From NCBI RefSeq assembly GCF_000315625.1, contig NW_005434667.1, positions 735,061-799,060 on the forward strand: a DNA stretch of 64,000 bases, in the 5' to 3' direction. Within the stretch, counting starts at the first letter, position 1. Each line of letters starts with the position of its first letter. A program made the position numbers and the translations under genes. This document shows, one piece after another, positions 36,849-47,729 of the stretch. The notes under the pieces are model-generated. The model searched no databases. It was not told the DNA's origin and was given only the letters and a program-made list of their open reading frames with translations. This DNA comes from Guillardia theta CCMP2712. Lineage: Eukaryota; Cryptophyceae; Pyrenomonadales; Geminigeraceae.

Positions 36849-38333
36849 ATGCTGAGGGACTTGCTCCTCCTCACTCTAGCGGCGAATGCGATCGCGTCAC
36901 ATTCGACGTCGGTTGCTAAGATGCAACCAAGCTCTCTGGCTAGAGACAGAAGAATGATGCCGAATGGGCTCGAAAGTAATACTGTCGGAGACGCAAACAC
37001 CTCGCCTTTCATCGAAGGATTGAAGAACAGCTTGGCATCGGGACTGGCTTCTGCTGCAGGAAAGGTAAGTAGATGAAAGAGTTGCTCGCTTCCCCTTCCC
37101 CTGGTCCCATCATCACTGATTCGAGATACTTGAAAGACATTGTTGCATCCCTTTGACGTCATCAAGACTATTGAGCAAAGAAGCCATGAGAAGCTGGTGT
37201 TACACGGCCCTGTGCTCACTGTGTTGGTGATTCGTGCTCTTAAACAGGGAGTATGGGAGGCTGGTAGACGCGTTGTGAAGGAAAGCGGATTCTGTTCTCT
37301 GTTTACGAGGTCGTTGTTTGCATCTTGCTGCGAGTGTTCTTGTGATCATATCGACAGGGGTCTCGATGTGACACTGATAGGGTCTGTCCCCTCGACGGCT
37401 GTCTATTTTGGGGTTTATCAATTCTTGAAACGGAAGTTTACCCAGCAACTTGGTCTGGAGTACAAGTTGACAGCAGTTGCCTTGAGCGCATCCACTGCAA
37501 ACTTCATTGCAGCCTTCTTCAGGGTGCCAACGGAGATCGTCAAGCAGCGAGTGCAAGCTGGGATGTACCCAGATGCAACCTCTGCACTGAAGCTGTGAGT
37601 AGACATGTTCTGTATCGGAGGGGCGTGATTGAGTACAGAATCTTTGCCGATGGAGGTTTTCTGGCGTTTTTCGAATTGCGCTCTGTGATGGTGCAAGTTT
37701 TTCGTGATATTCCTTATGCCGTTGTGATGCTTCTAACCTACGAGGTAAACATTTCTTGGAGCAAATGTGTTCTGATAAGCATGCAGATCCTGCATAGCCT
37801 TTTCAGAACAAATGTTTTCGGTAGCAGCAGAGGTGTTGTACACCGAGTATGACTTGGGTGGTAGAAACGGAAGCAAAGCAAGGGAGGGGGGACGATAGCA
37901 ATCTTGCGGCTAAAACAGCAACAGCAAGCGTGAAGGTAGTGCCATTTTGATCGTGACCAGAGCAATCTGATCCTTGGTAGGGTCTCTGGATCGGCGCGAC
38001 TGCAGGAGCTCTTGGAGCCCTGGTGACAACGCCGTTAGATGTGGTCAAGACACGATGGTTGGTAGACCGCAAGCAGTATCGGTAGCTCAACCTGATTTCT
38101 GATTTTTACTTTTGACGTCAACTTGATAGAGGATTGGTGGACGTCATCGTACGAACATGGTTACACGAAGGTCCTGCCGCTTTCTTCAAGGGGGTGATGT
38201 GGACTTCGTGGTGCATGCACTATCTCTGATCTTGAACCAGGCTGTTCCACGTGTAGCTCAGAAAATTCCCTCTAGTTCCATATTCTTCCTCCTTTACGAG
38301 CTCTTCAGAACCATTTTTGGTGTGAAGCGATGA
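36849..38333 (+). CDS. Mitochondrial carrier family protein, S-adenosylmethionine-carrier-like
   Basis: Starts MLRDLLLLTLAANAIASHSTS, a hydrophobic presequence resembling a signal peptide. Exons then give three carrier repeats: LLHPFDVIKTI (PxDxxK motif), RGLDVTLIGSVPSTAVYFGVYQFLKR; FRVPTEIVKQRVQAGMY, FRDIPYAVVMLLTYE; ALGALVTTPLDVVKTR, FFKGV...VPRVAQKIPSSSIFFLLYELF. The pairs VP-E-VKQR and R-IP fit the SAM carrier subgroup (SLC25A26/SAMC). Such carriers import SAM in exchange for S-adenosylhomocysteine; in plants one serves both plastids and mitochondria. The exon between the second and third repeat (about 37745-37975) is not resolved. The N-terminal hydrophobic extension is unusual for the family. 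Confidence 0.82.
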
Positions 38334-38589
38334 CATGCAAGAGAAACTAGACGGAAACTATCGATCGCTTTTGGATGAATACTCCTCTATTATTGATATT
38401 TCGCCAAGACGACCCCGGACCCAAACATGCTTGCTACTTGATCTTACTTTCCACAAGAAAACAAAATCTGGCTTTTGAACATTTTGACAGAACTCTATTT
38501 CACCCTACAAAAGCCACGCTGGCGCCGGATTCATCACCACTAAGAATTTCTCGCTGTCGCTTGAAATCTTCAGTTCACATTTGCCTTTA

Positions 38590-40408
38590 TCACCTCCGCC
38601 AAGTCGGGCCACTTGGCTGCTTCAACTGCATGAGTTTCCGTTGTCGAATCGGTGCAGGATTTTGAATCCAGAAGATCTCAGGCTTTGTTTTGGTCTGTTG
38701 ATCCAATCAGATAACAAGTATACAAGATCTTGAACCACATCGTCACCTTATAGAACAGATCTTCTAGCCGCTTCGGAGCAGCGGACACCTGGAGAAACAA
38801 TGGTCAACTACAGGATTCAGGAAAGAAAAGGCGAAGCCAAACTTACCCCTGGAAAGGAAGATTTTGGAGGAGCATCTGGCGGGAAGCCTCTACCTCTCTG
38901 GATCCTCCCGCTGCCCCCCGACGGTGGTCCTGAATCACCAACAGGACCTGATGAGCCAAATCCTGGGGCAGATCTGCGAGGAGCTGTGTCCATTGGACAA
39001 ATAAGCAAACATCGCCAACTCAAGAGGTACTTCTGGCAAGATTACCTTCGTTTGACGAGCCAAACGATCGTTGGTCACCTCCACCTGATCACAGCTATCA
39101 GATCTGCTCTCCTAATCCTGAATCATGTACCTGGAATGCGGCCCAATCGTGAGGAAATTGATCCAGACGGCTCCTTCTCGACAATCTTCTCAGCGTCGTC
39201 GCGGGTTGTGAAAGATATTTGCAACCTAGAGAACTATCAACTTATAGCCCAGCATTTGGCATAGGTCTTAAACCTTCCAGGTGTGTGAGAATTCGCGGGC
39301 CAGAATACATCATAAAATTCCGACCTCACAGCTGCAGCATCCTGTTATCGTGGTTACATCAAGAACCAAAAGACTTGATATAGGAATACCTCTTCTGTTT
39401 CAAACTCTGCAAAGCACAATGATTTGATCCTATTCAACCAAAACCATGTGATTTCCCTGTTTCCTTGTTCACTAAGGGCTTCTCGCAGCTGCTTATCAGT
39501 AAAAGGTCTTTTCAAACCTTCAATCTAAAAAATGCGAGTTTATCAAAGAAAGTTAGGTATTGTCATGTCGAGGTCACAGACTGAAGAGCGCATTCGCCAA
39601 GGGGATTACCTTGAGCACATTAGTCGGATCCTCCTCCGGAGGGTCCCGTCTAGGCATCTCTTCAGCAGCAATTTCCTCGGTCACTGCTGCATATCTCGAG
39701 TTGCCACGACCGCGAACCCCCTGCGGAAAATCAGATCACGACTAGAAGACATCGATAGTATACATCTGGTCTCCTTCTAACATTTCGAGAATCAGAGTCA
39801 TCCTGAGATCTGTTGCGGTCAACCTGATTTCATAGGCCATATGTTAGAGCAGGACGTCAGAAACCAGCGCAACCTACCTGGTTGTCATCGCTCCTCTCAG
39901 TACCAAACCTCTCTTCTCTCGAACGCTTCAATCGATTGGTTCCCTCCTGGAATTTCTCGTTTTCAGAAATTCGCAAGAGTCATTGATTCAATTAAACCTC
40001 GGGTTTGGTCGTGGATATGACTCTCTTGCCTCCACCTTCCTCATTCCCTGTGCACAAGTAAACAACAGATCATTAAAGATTTTTCAGGAATGGAAAAAGA
40101 ATTCGCATACAACCAGGTGCAACGGGACAGTCAGTGCGGAACGAAGATCTTCTCAAAGATGAGAAGAACAGGAGGGCGGATCACAAATATGAAGTTGGAG
40201 GCATGACAGTGATTCTCGTGGAGGAACGATCATGGCAGGAAATTTTGACATGGAAAGAAGAGGAGGACAAGGGGCAGGAGGGAGAGAGGTCAACAAGGCA
40301 CATGCTGTATATCAAGAGAGAAATGTAACATAACAGTGGAAGGTGGATATTAAAGAGATCGCCATCCTTGCATGCGTTACCTGATCCTGCCGATGCTGCG
40401 TCTGGCAT
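38590..40408 (-). CDS. ACIN1: Acinus homologue (ASAP/PSAP splicing-complex subunit)
   Basis: Reconstructed from about ten small exons, starting MPDAASAGSG. A charged, Arg-rich stretch leads to an RRM-like domain (IEGLKRPFTDKQLREALSEQG, FWLNRIKSLCFAEFETEEDAA, VFWPANS, LQISFTTRDDAE) that aligns in order with the Acinus RRM (LRPFT..QL, WIDKIKSHC, VKWP). The C-terminus carries the RSB motif: RLEDLFYK then TKPEIFWIQNPAP, matching the Acinus LDDLFRKT...IYWLP peptide. Family role: Acinus binds RNPS1 and SAP18 to form ASAP, which joins the exon junction complex in splicing. It lacks the long N-terminal SAP region of animal Acinus. Between the RRM and the RSB is a Gly/Pro/Arg-rich linker. Confidence 0.85.
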
Positions 40409-40886
40409 GGCAGCGGCTTCTGCTTTTTTTCCAGAGGGGGAAGCACGATTTCAAAACTTAAAATCATATATTTGAAACTTGACCTCAAAATCTGAAATGA
40501 TTGATTCTGAGCCCCTCTTTTCCCCTTTGAATGTGTCGGGTGGGTAATAGATTTCAAGCAGAGATTCGGATAGAACTCCCAAAAGCGGTTGTGGTTTGAT
40601 AGGGTAGGGTTTTAGCACGGGGGTCCTCTGACCACCCGGTTCATTAAGGATGGAAAAGGAAAACTTACCTGGGTGGATTGAGACCCATGTGCAAATTTGG
40701 GGGGGTAGGGTCATGCTCGCATGCACCCTACCTTATAAGTATAAATTTATATTATAAAATTTCTACCAATATCAGTACCAAACAAACTTCGCTCGTAGTA
40801 CATTGGAGTTTTAAACATGAAAAAAAATGATTTAAAAACTTTCCTTTTTAAAACTCCGCCTTGGACTTCGCGCTTCCTAGCCCGTC
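40409..40886. promoter_or_regulatory. Divergent promoter region with hairpin GGGTAGGGT element
   Basis: Between Acinus (-) and DCC1 (+). It contains GATAGGGTAGGG, CACGGGGGTCC and an inverted repeat at 40704-40732 (GGTAGGGTCATGC pairing with GCATGCACCCTACC, one bulge). An AT-rich stretch (40735-40850) adjoins the DCC1 start. Confidence 0.55.
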
Positions 40887-42472
40887 ATGTTGCGATGGCG
40901 CGACAGGGAGAACGACATGGTGGAGGAGCTGCCCAAGAACGACGGAGCTTTCTCCCTTCTCCAGCTTCCTAAGGAGCTCTACGAGAAGGTAGGAGAGCGA
41001 AGGGTTGAAAGCTGCAGAAGAGCTTCCCTCTGAGTACCTCCTTGTTCCAGATCTCGTCGGACTCCGAGGTGGTGTTCAAGTTTGTTGGAAGAGATGATGA
41101 AGAAGCCGTGTTGATCACTGAAGACAAGACGTATTCTGTTCGAAAGGGGGAGACGTCGAACATGCAAGTGTGTTTGTCTTTGGCTGTCTATATCTTGTAA
41201 ACACCCTATGCAGATCCTAATCCATTCGAGCATGGACGAGATGTTAGCAAGGCACAACAAGGAAAATCGTCAGATTGATGATGGTAAGTCTATGTTGTCT
41301 TGACCCATGCTGAAATTGACCTCGGAGTAGAGTGTTCGAGCTGTACAAATGCTATTGTCAATGTCATGAGTCAGTTCGAGCTCAGTATCACGAAGCCGCG
41401 ATTGCGAAACCTACCCGCCTACCTGTCGCGGTACGAGTACGAGGGACCAGATGTAGATGAAAACTCGAGTGAAGAAGAAAAGTCAAGGCGGTTGAGCAGA
41501 AAGGATCTGGAGTCCATGCTTCAAGCAAGCCCCAAGGAGATTGAGGAAGAACTTGACAAGCTGGGTGCCCTTGAAATAGATGGCAAGGTTTTTTTTTGAG
41601 CCCGATGAGTCTAGACACTATTGCTGATATTTTACAGATGTGCCTCATGAGCCAAGTATACGAGTCGCAGCTCATGACTTTATTCCTGTCCACAGCAGTT
41701 CTCAATTCATGGGACTTCAACTCTGTCACCCTAGAACAATGTCTGTCAGCTAGCGATTTATCGGAATATCCGATGTAACATGCTATACCCTCCTGCACAC
41801 ATTTTTCCATGACCCGTGATTCCAGACATGTAATCACTAAATTTTTCAAGAAGTACACGCAGCCGATTGAATCCAATATGGAAATCGATAGTTTTGAAAA
41901 AACTCCAAGGAAATTGGACATAAATGCGCTGGCGCTCTTTCGGTGAGGAACTCGATGGATATCGGAGAAACCTCACAGCACTGAAATGGCATCCCTGCAG
42001 TGCCGACGAACTTCTGAGCAAGATCTCGCCCTCTGTAAGGTTTACTGTGGAGGAGTTTATCACGGCATGGACTACCATGCTTCCAGCTGGGGTGAGTCCG
42101 TTTCAGGGTTGTCTTCGCAACTAAGATTCAGCAGACGACCGTCAATATGGACATGCTGAGAGGAAAGGCGATTGCCGAGAACAAGGGGGGTCAGGTGAAT
42201 GATATGCGAACATGCAAGTGGTTTGTGAACTGCGGATCCAGAGTTTCGTGAAACGTTTTCATTCGGAGGATTTGAGCATGGACGTCAAGCAGAGATTCAA
42301 ACAAATTTTCCAGCAAAACTCGTTTTGGACTCGTGCAGACCTTCTGCCATACCTGGAGGGAATTGTTGGACCTGGAGCCACTGCGGATCAGCTGCTATTG
42401 AAGCATGCGAGGATGAACAGACAAACAGGTCCAAGTGGGGAAGAAATCAGAACATATTCGGCGAGATATTAG
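40887..42472 (+). CDS. DSCC1: Sister-chromatid cohesion protein DCC1 (CTF18-RFC subunit)
   Basis: Starts MLRWRDREN. Exons give the conserved DCC1 N-terminal block (FSLLQLPKELYEK, then DSEVVFKFVGRDDEEAVLITEDKTYSVRKGETSN). The winged-helix region follows (LSRKDLESMLQASPKEIEEELDKLGALEIDGK), and the C-terminal block is VKQRFKQIFQQNSFWTRADLLPYLEGI...ADQLLLKHAR. DCC1 forms, with CTF18 and CTF8, the alternative clamp loader that puts PCNA on DNA and supports cohesion at replication forks. Introns are about 45-60 nt, GT-AG; some joins between 41160 and 42210 are approximate. It converges on the HMG gene, with about 165 bp between stops. Confidence 0.88.
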
Positions 42473-42638
42473 AGCAATGCTTGTTGTACCAGTTATCATT
42501 ATTAGATAAAATACTTAGAAAACCTTTATAGTAAGGAGATAAGCCCCATCCAAGGGTGCACAGCATTTTTCGAATCAAGAAGGAAATCGAACCGAACAAG
42601 TGGACTCCATTTGCCCACAAAGCTGTGGGCTGGCGCCC

Positions 42639-43914
42639 TTATTGAGACTTGGCTTTCTTGGACGCCTTCTCTGGTTTCTCTGGTTTTGCACTCTTGCTGC
42701 TTGATGTCTTCGATTTTTTCAAAGTTTTCTCCTTCACTGGCGCCTCAGGCTTGTCTGCATCATACCTGCAATTCGCAATCAACATAACTAAGTTTCACAT
42801 CTCGTTTCATTCACTTGGCCCTTTCTTCGGCATATTTCTCCTTCAGCTTAGCTGCTTCCTTTTCATAAACCTGTGCCATTAAGCTAAGAAAATACTTGAG
42901 ATCAACAAACATCAACCTCTTTCTGCTGTGCAGACATTCCGTTCCAGTCCGCAGCAATCTTAAAAATGGGAGATTTCAGTCAAGCACTTATTCAAAGTGA
43001 TCGATCTCGTTACCTTCTTGCCCATCTCAGCAAAGGTCAATTCAGGGTTGGCACTCTTGATCTTATCTCGGACCTTCTGCGACATCAGCAGGAAGCAGGA
43101 GAACCTGATGAGATATTGCCTGGTTGGAATAAATCATGAAAGCTGACAGTGGCCGTTTTGGTGCGTTCGGATCCTTGGCGGGTTTTCCTGAGGAGCCTGT
43201 TCTCAAATTTTGAAGGTGAAGGAATCAAAGGGAACCTTCTTTCTTCTTCTTGGCTTTCTCTGTCCTTTCTTTCCGAACTTCTTCTGGGACCTGAAGAAAT
43301 CGTGAAAAAAAACACTTCACAGCATTCAAAAAAAGTGAAACCTTGGCCTCGTATTCTGCCTTCTCCTTCTCATATTCTGATTTGAGTTTCGCAGCCTCAT
43401 TTTCGAACTTCTTCTTTCCATCTGCAACACGACATCAAAACAAGTTTCGTGGATATAAGACAATAAGTACCCGCACTCAAAACTTTCCACTTGTCACCGA
43501 TTACTTTTGAAATCTCTGTCATCTTGGATGAAGCAATTGAGCACATAACAACACAAAAACATAATAATAACAAACCTTCATTTCAGGATTTTTCTTTACG
43601 ATGTCTGCCCTCACTTCATTCGCGTAAAGCATGTATGCGGACAAGGCACGCTTAGGCGCTTGAATATCCTAAAGTTTGCAGATCACGATGCAAGATGTCA
43701 GGGTAAATATCTTTGATGTTATTATCACCTTGTACTTATCATCTTCTGCATTCTTTTTCTTTGATGCTCCTCCTCTCAGATGCAAGTTGTTTCTGTTCAG
43801 GGTCCTGCTGCATTGCGAACCACTACTCTTCTGGTATGCGTTCACAGAGCTGATCGATGCAAGAGTAATCGTTGCACAAACGACGAAGAAAACACACTTT
43901 GCGTTAGAGACCAT
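42639..43914 (-). CDS. Two-HMG-box protein with signal peptide (plastid or periplastid chromatin candidate)
   Basis: Starts MVSNAKCVFFVVCATITLASISSVNA, a signal peptide with predicted cleavage before YQKSS. A basic Ser/Arg/Asn transit-like stretch and NLHLRGGASKKK follow. Exon 2 onward gives HMG box 1 (PKRALSAYMLYANEVRADI, ISKVIGDKWKVLS, FENEAAKLKSEYEKEKAEYEAK). HMG box 2 follows (FLLMSQKVRDKIKSANPELTF, MGKKIAADWNGMSAQQK, YEKEAAKLKEKYAEE). A Lys/Ser/Pro-rich tail ends at TAA. HMG boxes bend DNA. Cryptophyte stromal proteins have Phe at +1; here it is Tyr, which by that rule leaves either plastid or periplastid/nucleomorph location open. Confidence 0.82.
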
Positions 43915-44632
43915 CTTGCCGGGGATCATTTGTTTCTTTGAATAGACTTCAAAGAAGTCTTCAGAAGCAAAATCCAGGGACGACTCCGATAATGGTTGCC
44001 TCCAATAGTAGCTTTTCCTTGGGCCTTGTATTAGCCTTTGTCACAAGGATAGACGTGTTCAACTCTTCTGGACCTGCTTGTCTCTAATATCTGTATCCTC
44101 CTCTCTTCACCTCCTCTCCCTTGTGCTCTTCTGTCTTCTTTCGCTGCGCCTTCACCTCGCCCGGTCTGCGTCTCAGACTCGCATTTTCAAACCTCGTACC
44201 CGCTAATCAGAACTACCCCACCCCATCATATCCCTACCCTACTCAAGACTACCCCTCAATTCCATTCTTGCTGGATACTTTTTCTCAAGCAACAGATCAC
44301 TTCAACCAGAATAAAAGGGGGTGGGGTAGGTTGACGAAGGGAAATCTTGGGGCAGCGATCGTCTACTACGTGGCTGGAGAACTATCCCCGATCAATGGGG
44401 CGATCCTAACTCAGGCATCTTTGTATGTCCTGGTAGCTATGGCGTGCTTTGGCCGCTAGTCGTTTGTGAGATGAGCGAGAAAGATCAGTGATGGGTGTTG
44501 GAGGCAATCGAGCATTGAATATCGTTGTTCTTACTGATTGTTTTCTATCCAGACTGCTGGCAACCTGTCAAAGTGCACGGACTTCAGTTGACTGAATAGA
44601 GACTCCTTGGACACGTGGTTGCTAAGTTAAGC
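43915..44632. promoter_or_regulatory. Divergent intergenic region with CCCTACCC motifs
   Basis: Between the HMG gene (-) and the Grx-Prx gene (+). The stretch 44210-44330 has ACTACCCCACCCC, ATCCCTACCCTACTC, GACTACCCCTC and AGGGGGTGGGGTAGG. A 112-codon frame across it is probably chance. Inferred promoter region. Confidence 0.5.
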
Positions 44633-46000
44633 ATGGATCAAGCAAAGAAAGAAGTCATCTTGAGGGTGACGTTGGCTCGTACGACAGTGAAGGGTTCTCT
44701 GATCCCCAGCAGGTAGCGAAAGAGATCGTCGGGTCAAAACTCGTTGTTTTTAGCAAATCCACATGCGGGTTCTGCAGGTCTCCTTGGGCCTCATTGCTTT
44801 TGCTGCTCATGACATGCCATAATCTTCAGGGAGGCGAAAGAAATTCTCACGGATATGCTGGGCATGAATGCAAGTGCTATGAGGTTGTCTCGATGCTTTC
44901 CTGGCCGCTGTCCGTGGACATGGAGTGACTGGAGTTGCCTCAGAGTCGTCGAGCTTGACCTCATCGACAACGGAAGTGACATTCAACAAGTGTTGAGAAT
45001 GATGACTGGGATCGCAACGGTACCTCTCGCCCTCTTTGTCTCAGATGGTGCTGACCGGGCTGAAAGGTTCCCAACATTTTCATCGGTGGGAAGAGCGTGG
45101 GTGGCTGCTCGGAACTGAAAGAGCTGAAGGGGAAGGGCGTTCTCCATCGCTTGCTGTGTGAGGTATCAGCGATCCGTTCTTAAGGCTTTCTTGTTCCTTT
45201 ATGAGAGACTATAGGCCAGTCTTCAGCCTCTCAAGCCAGGAGATAAGATTCCCAACGTTCAAGTACAAGTGCTTCGATCTTCGAAGGATGGCAAGCTAGT
45301 GGCTGAACAAGTCGAAAGCTTGAAACTGTTTGAAGGTCGGGAAACCCGTGCTGCAAGTGCATTATATGACTGTCTCTCTGCCTTGCAAACAGGGAAAACA
45401 AGTGTTCTGTTCGGAGTTCCAGCAGCATACTCTCCATCGTGTTCGGAGAGACACTTGCCCAGTTACATTCAACATTTCGATGAGTTGAAATCCAAGGGAG
45501 TGGATCAAGTGTTCTGCATTTCGGTCAACGATGGTGAGCAGTGTCATCCATGATAGTGGATCTCGTTAATTCTTCGCCAAGCATTCGTTATGAAGGCCTG
45601 GGCCTCTAGCCATGACATGGACAAAAGGATTTCCTTCATTGCCGACGGTATTCCCCCCCGTCATCTGACGGCGATTTAAGTCCTGCCTCGTGATCAGGGA
45701 ATGGAGAGTTGATCGAAAAGATGGGTCTAGCACAAGATTCCAGAAAAGCAGGTGAGCCCGTGACTTTGCGGGGGACAGTGTAGCTGAAAGGTGTGCAGGG
45801 ATGGGAATGAGGTCAAGGAGGTTCGCATGCATTGTGAGGTCAGAGCGACTTGTTCCATTTCTGTGGAGCGTATTGACACTCTCTTTACTCTTAACTTTAT
45901 GTTCAGGGATGGTGTTGTTGAGTACATGGCTATCGACAAACCAATGCAGACGGACATTTCTTTAGCTGATCGAATGATTCCTCATCTCTCCAAGTTGTAA
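44633..46000 (+). CDS. Glutaredoxin-peroxiredoxin fusion (Grx domain first)
   Basis: About nine exons joined by consistent GT-AG introns. The N-terminal half is a dithiol glutaredoxin: KLVVFSKSTCGFC (CxxC active site), VVELDLIDNG, TVPNIFIGGKSVGGCSEL. It runs straight into a PrxV-type peroxiredoxin: KPGDKIPNVQVQV, VLFGVPAAYSPSCSERHLP (peroxidatic Cys), CISVNDAFVMKAW, ISFIADGNGELIEKMGL, MGMRSRRFACIVRDGVVEYM, ending at TAA. Such Prx enzymes reduce hydroperoxides and are recycled by Grx/glutathione, so the fusion couples enzyme and reductant. The known bacterial hybrid has the Prx first; the order here is reversed. No presequence, so probably cytosolic. It ends 18 bp from the convergent gene's stop. 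Confidence 0.92.
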
Positions 46001-46018
46001 GCTCCGGCAACAGCTCGT

Positions 46019-46700
46019 CATTTTTTGGAATCCGCGGCCTCTGATTCTTTCTCATCAGCCTATTAACATGTTAGATTATCATGCTTGAACTTAATGTTCA
46101 AAAATCAATTCTGAACAACCAGGGCTCGTTTCCTTGCATTCTGTTGTTTTTGTTTCTCAGCCTTGGCTAGTTTGACTTCGTCATCCTGGACGCGTTGCAC
46201 GAAATCAGATGCAGAAATTTCAATTTCACGCAATAAGAAACTCTCCCTCCATTCACAAAGTGACAGAAAGCTCAACTCGAAGAAATCACCTCGTGCACAG
46301 GATTCAACGGCAAGGGGGCTGGTCCAGGCTGGATTGAGAAGGAACGGAGCTGGAGCAACACACGGTTACAAATGTCAAGTGACGAAATCATTTACAGACC
46401 TCATCATCTCGGAAATGCCGAAACTCTATTTCGTTATCTTTGTTGGCCTGCACGGTTTCAGTCCCTCACACTGTCTGAGGTGTGGACTTCTCACTCTATT
46501 CATGTACGCTTTAATTAATGGAGCAATTTGCCCTCTGATATCTGGAGCATTGTAGCGTGTTTTGCACACATCCTGAGCATTGTAAGGTGTTGAACAAGGA
46601 CAACCAGAAAGAGGGGAGCAACCGGCAAGAATAAATGGAGCTCTTGGTCTTCAGGTACCTCTGACAGTTCCCTCATCGCAATATCTAATCCAGCCTGAAA
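46019..46700 (-). CDS. Small charged coiled-coil protein (5' end unresolved)
   Basis: The 3' exons are clear: EIEISASDFVQRVQDDEVKLAKAEKQKQQ, NARKRAL, then, after a GT-AG intron of about 60 nt, ADEKESEAADSKK-stop. Upstream candidate exons with good splice signals read ANKDNEIEFRHFRDDE and AGLDIAMRELSE. The true start was not found and may lie nearer 46950. The sequence is Lys/Glu/Gln-rich and helical with no recognised domain. Moderate confidence that a gene is here, low confidence in its 5' half. Confidence 0.45.
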
Positions 46701-47729
46701 AAGGACGTCACATCATTGAAACTGCTCCATCCAGTCGTGTGCATGGAGTTGTAAAAGATTGAAACATGCGAGCTTGCACAGTTAGAAGATGCTACACAAA
46801 CTCGAGGAATCAACGGCATGAACGGCAGGGCATTGACGGAAGTTCAACAAGAAAGCAGAAAGAAATCAAAAGCAGAGGATCTCATTAGTGAAAATCTTGC
46901 AATGAGAATAGATGATACCACAACGAGAGCATAGCAAGAGCATGACAAGACTTTCCTGGTTGAACAGCTGCTCATGAGATGTTGCTCCCCCGTCTGCCAT
47001 TGCGCTTGGCCTGTGCGCTCCTAGGGCCTCATCCCCCCACCTTGAACCATTTAAAACATCATCGCCCTCATTCCAAGTTCAACTGGGCCCGCCCGGGACC
47101 GTCGCAGCCGGGACGGTCCTGCCGGGAGTCCCGCCGCCCATGATGAGCTCCCGCAGCAGTCCCTCAGTGCCTCCCCGGCGGAGGGCTGAGCGGTCCTGGA
47201 CGGCGGCCGGGCAGTCCGAGCCGGGTGAGGGTCAGAGTCCGAGCGGCCGGGGCCAACAGTAAGTTACTGCGGCCGGGCCCGCCGCGCCGGGCCCGGGCAG
47301 CGGTCAATCATTTTCTGCTGCCTTACCTTGTGGTCTATTCGCATGCTCTGAGGCAGGTGGCAATGAGCCGCAGTTGGGCTACTGAAGCTGCCGTTGAGAC
47401 CGGTGAGATGGCGATGGAGACTGAGGAAGACCAGGGCGAGGAGCACGCAGAGACGAAGACAAGCGACAAGACAAGCGTGTGATGCTGATGATAGATGAAG
47501 ACAGTAGAGCCTCGGATCGACAGAGCAGATAGTAGATGTTGACAGGATCTGAAAGACTCGACACAAAGCGCATTCCTCTGCCTCCTTGTTTGCGATCTCA
47601 GGCATTGAACATTTGACAGACTGAGCCGAGAGGATAGTGATAGACAAGAGTTTGAGAGGCAGACATGTTCAGATGATGAGGTGCTGCTGTGCTGATGTTT
47701 TGCTGGAAGGCTCATGTTAGAGCTGCAAG
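46701..47729. promoter_or_regulatory. Divergent intergenic region with GC-rich island
   Basis: The stretch 47085-47310 is extremely GC-rich (GCCCGCCCGGG, CCGGGCCCGGGC, GCGGCCGGG), like the island at 24.4 kb. It replaces the TAGGG motif class here. No credible gene; some upstream exons of the minus-strand coiled-coil gene may lie at its left end. Confidence 0.45.

Noticed and set aside
38800-39264. Plus-strand frame of 154 codons
   Set aside because: Antisense to Acinus exons that rebuild the RRM and RSB motifs through consistent splice sites.
44121-44459. Plus-strand frame of 112 codons between the HMG and Grx-Prx genes
   Set aside because: It runs across the CCCTACCC motif cluster and has no recognisable features; likely chance.
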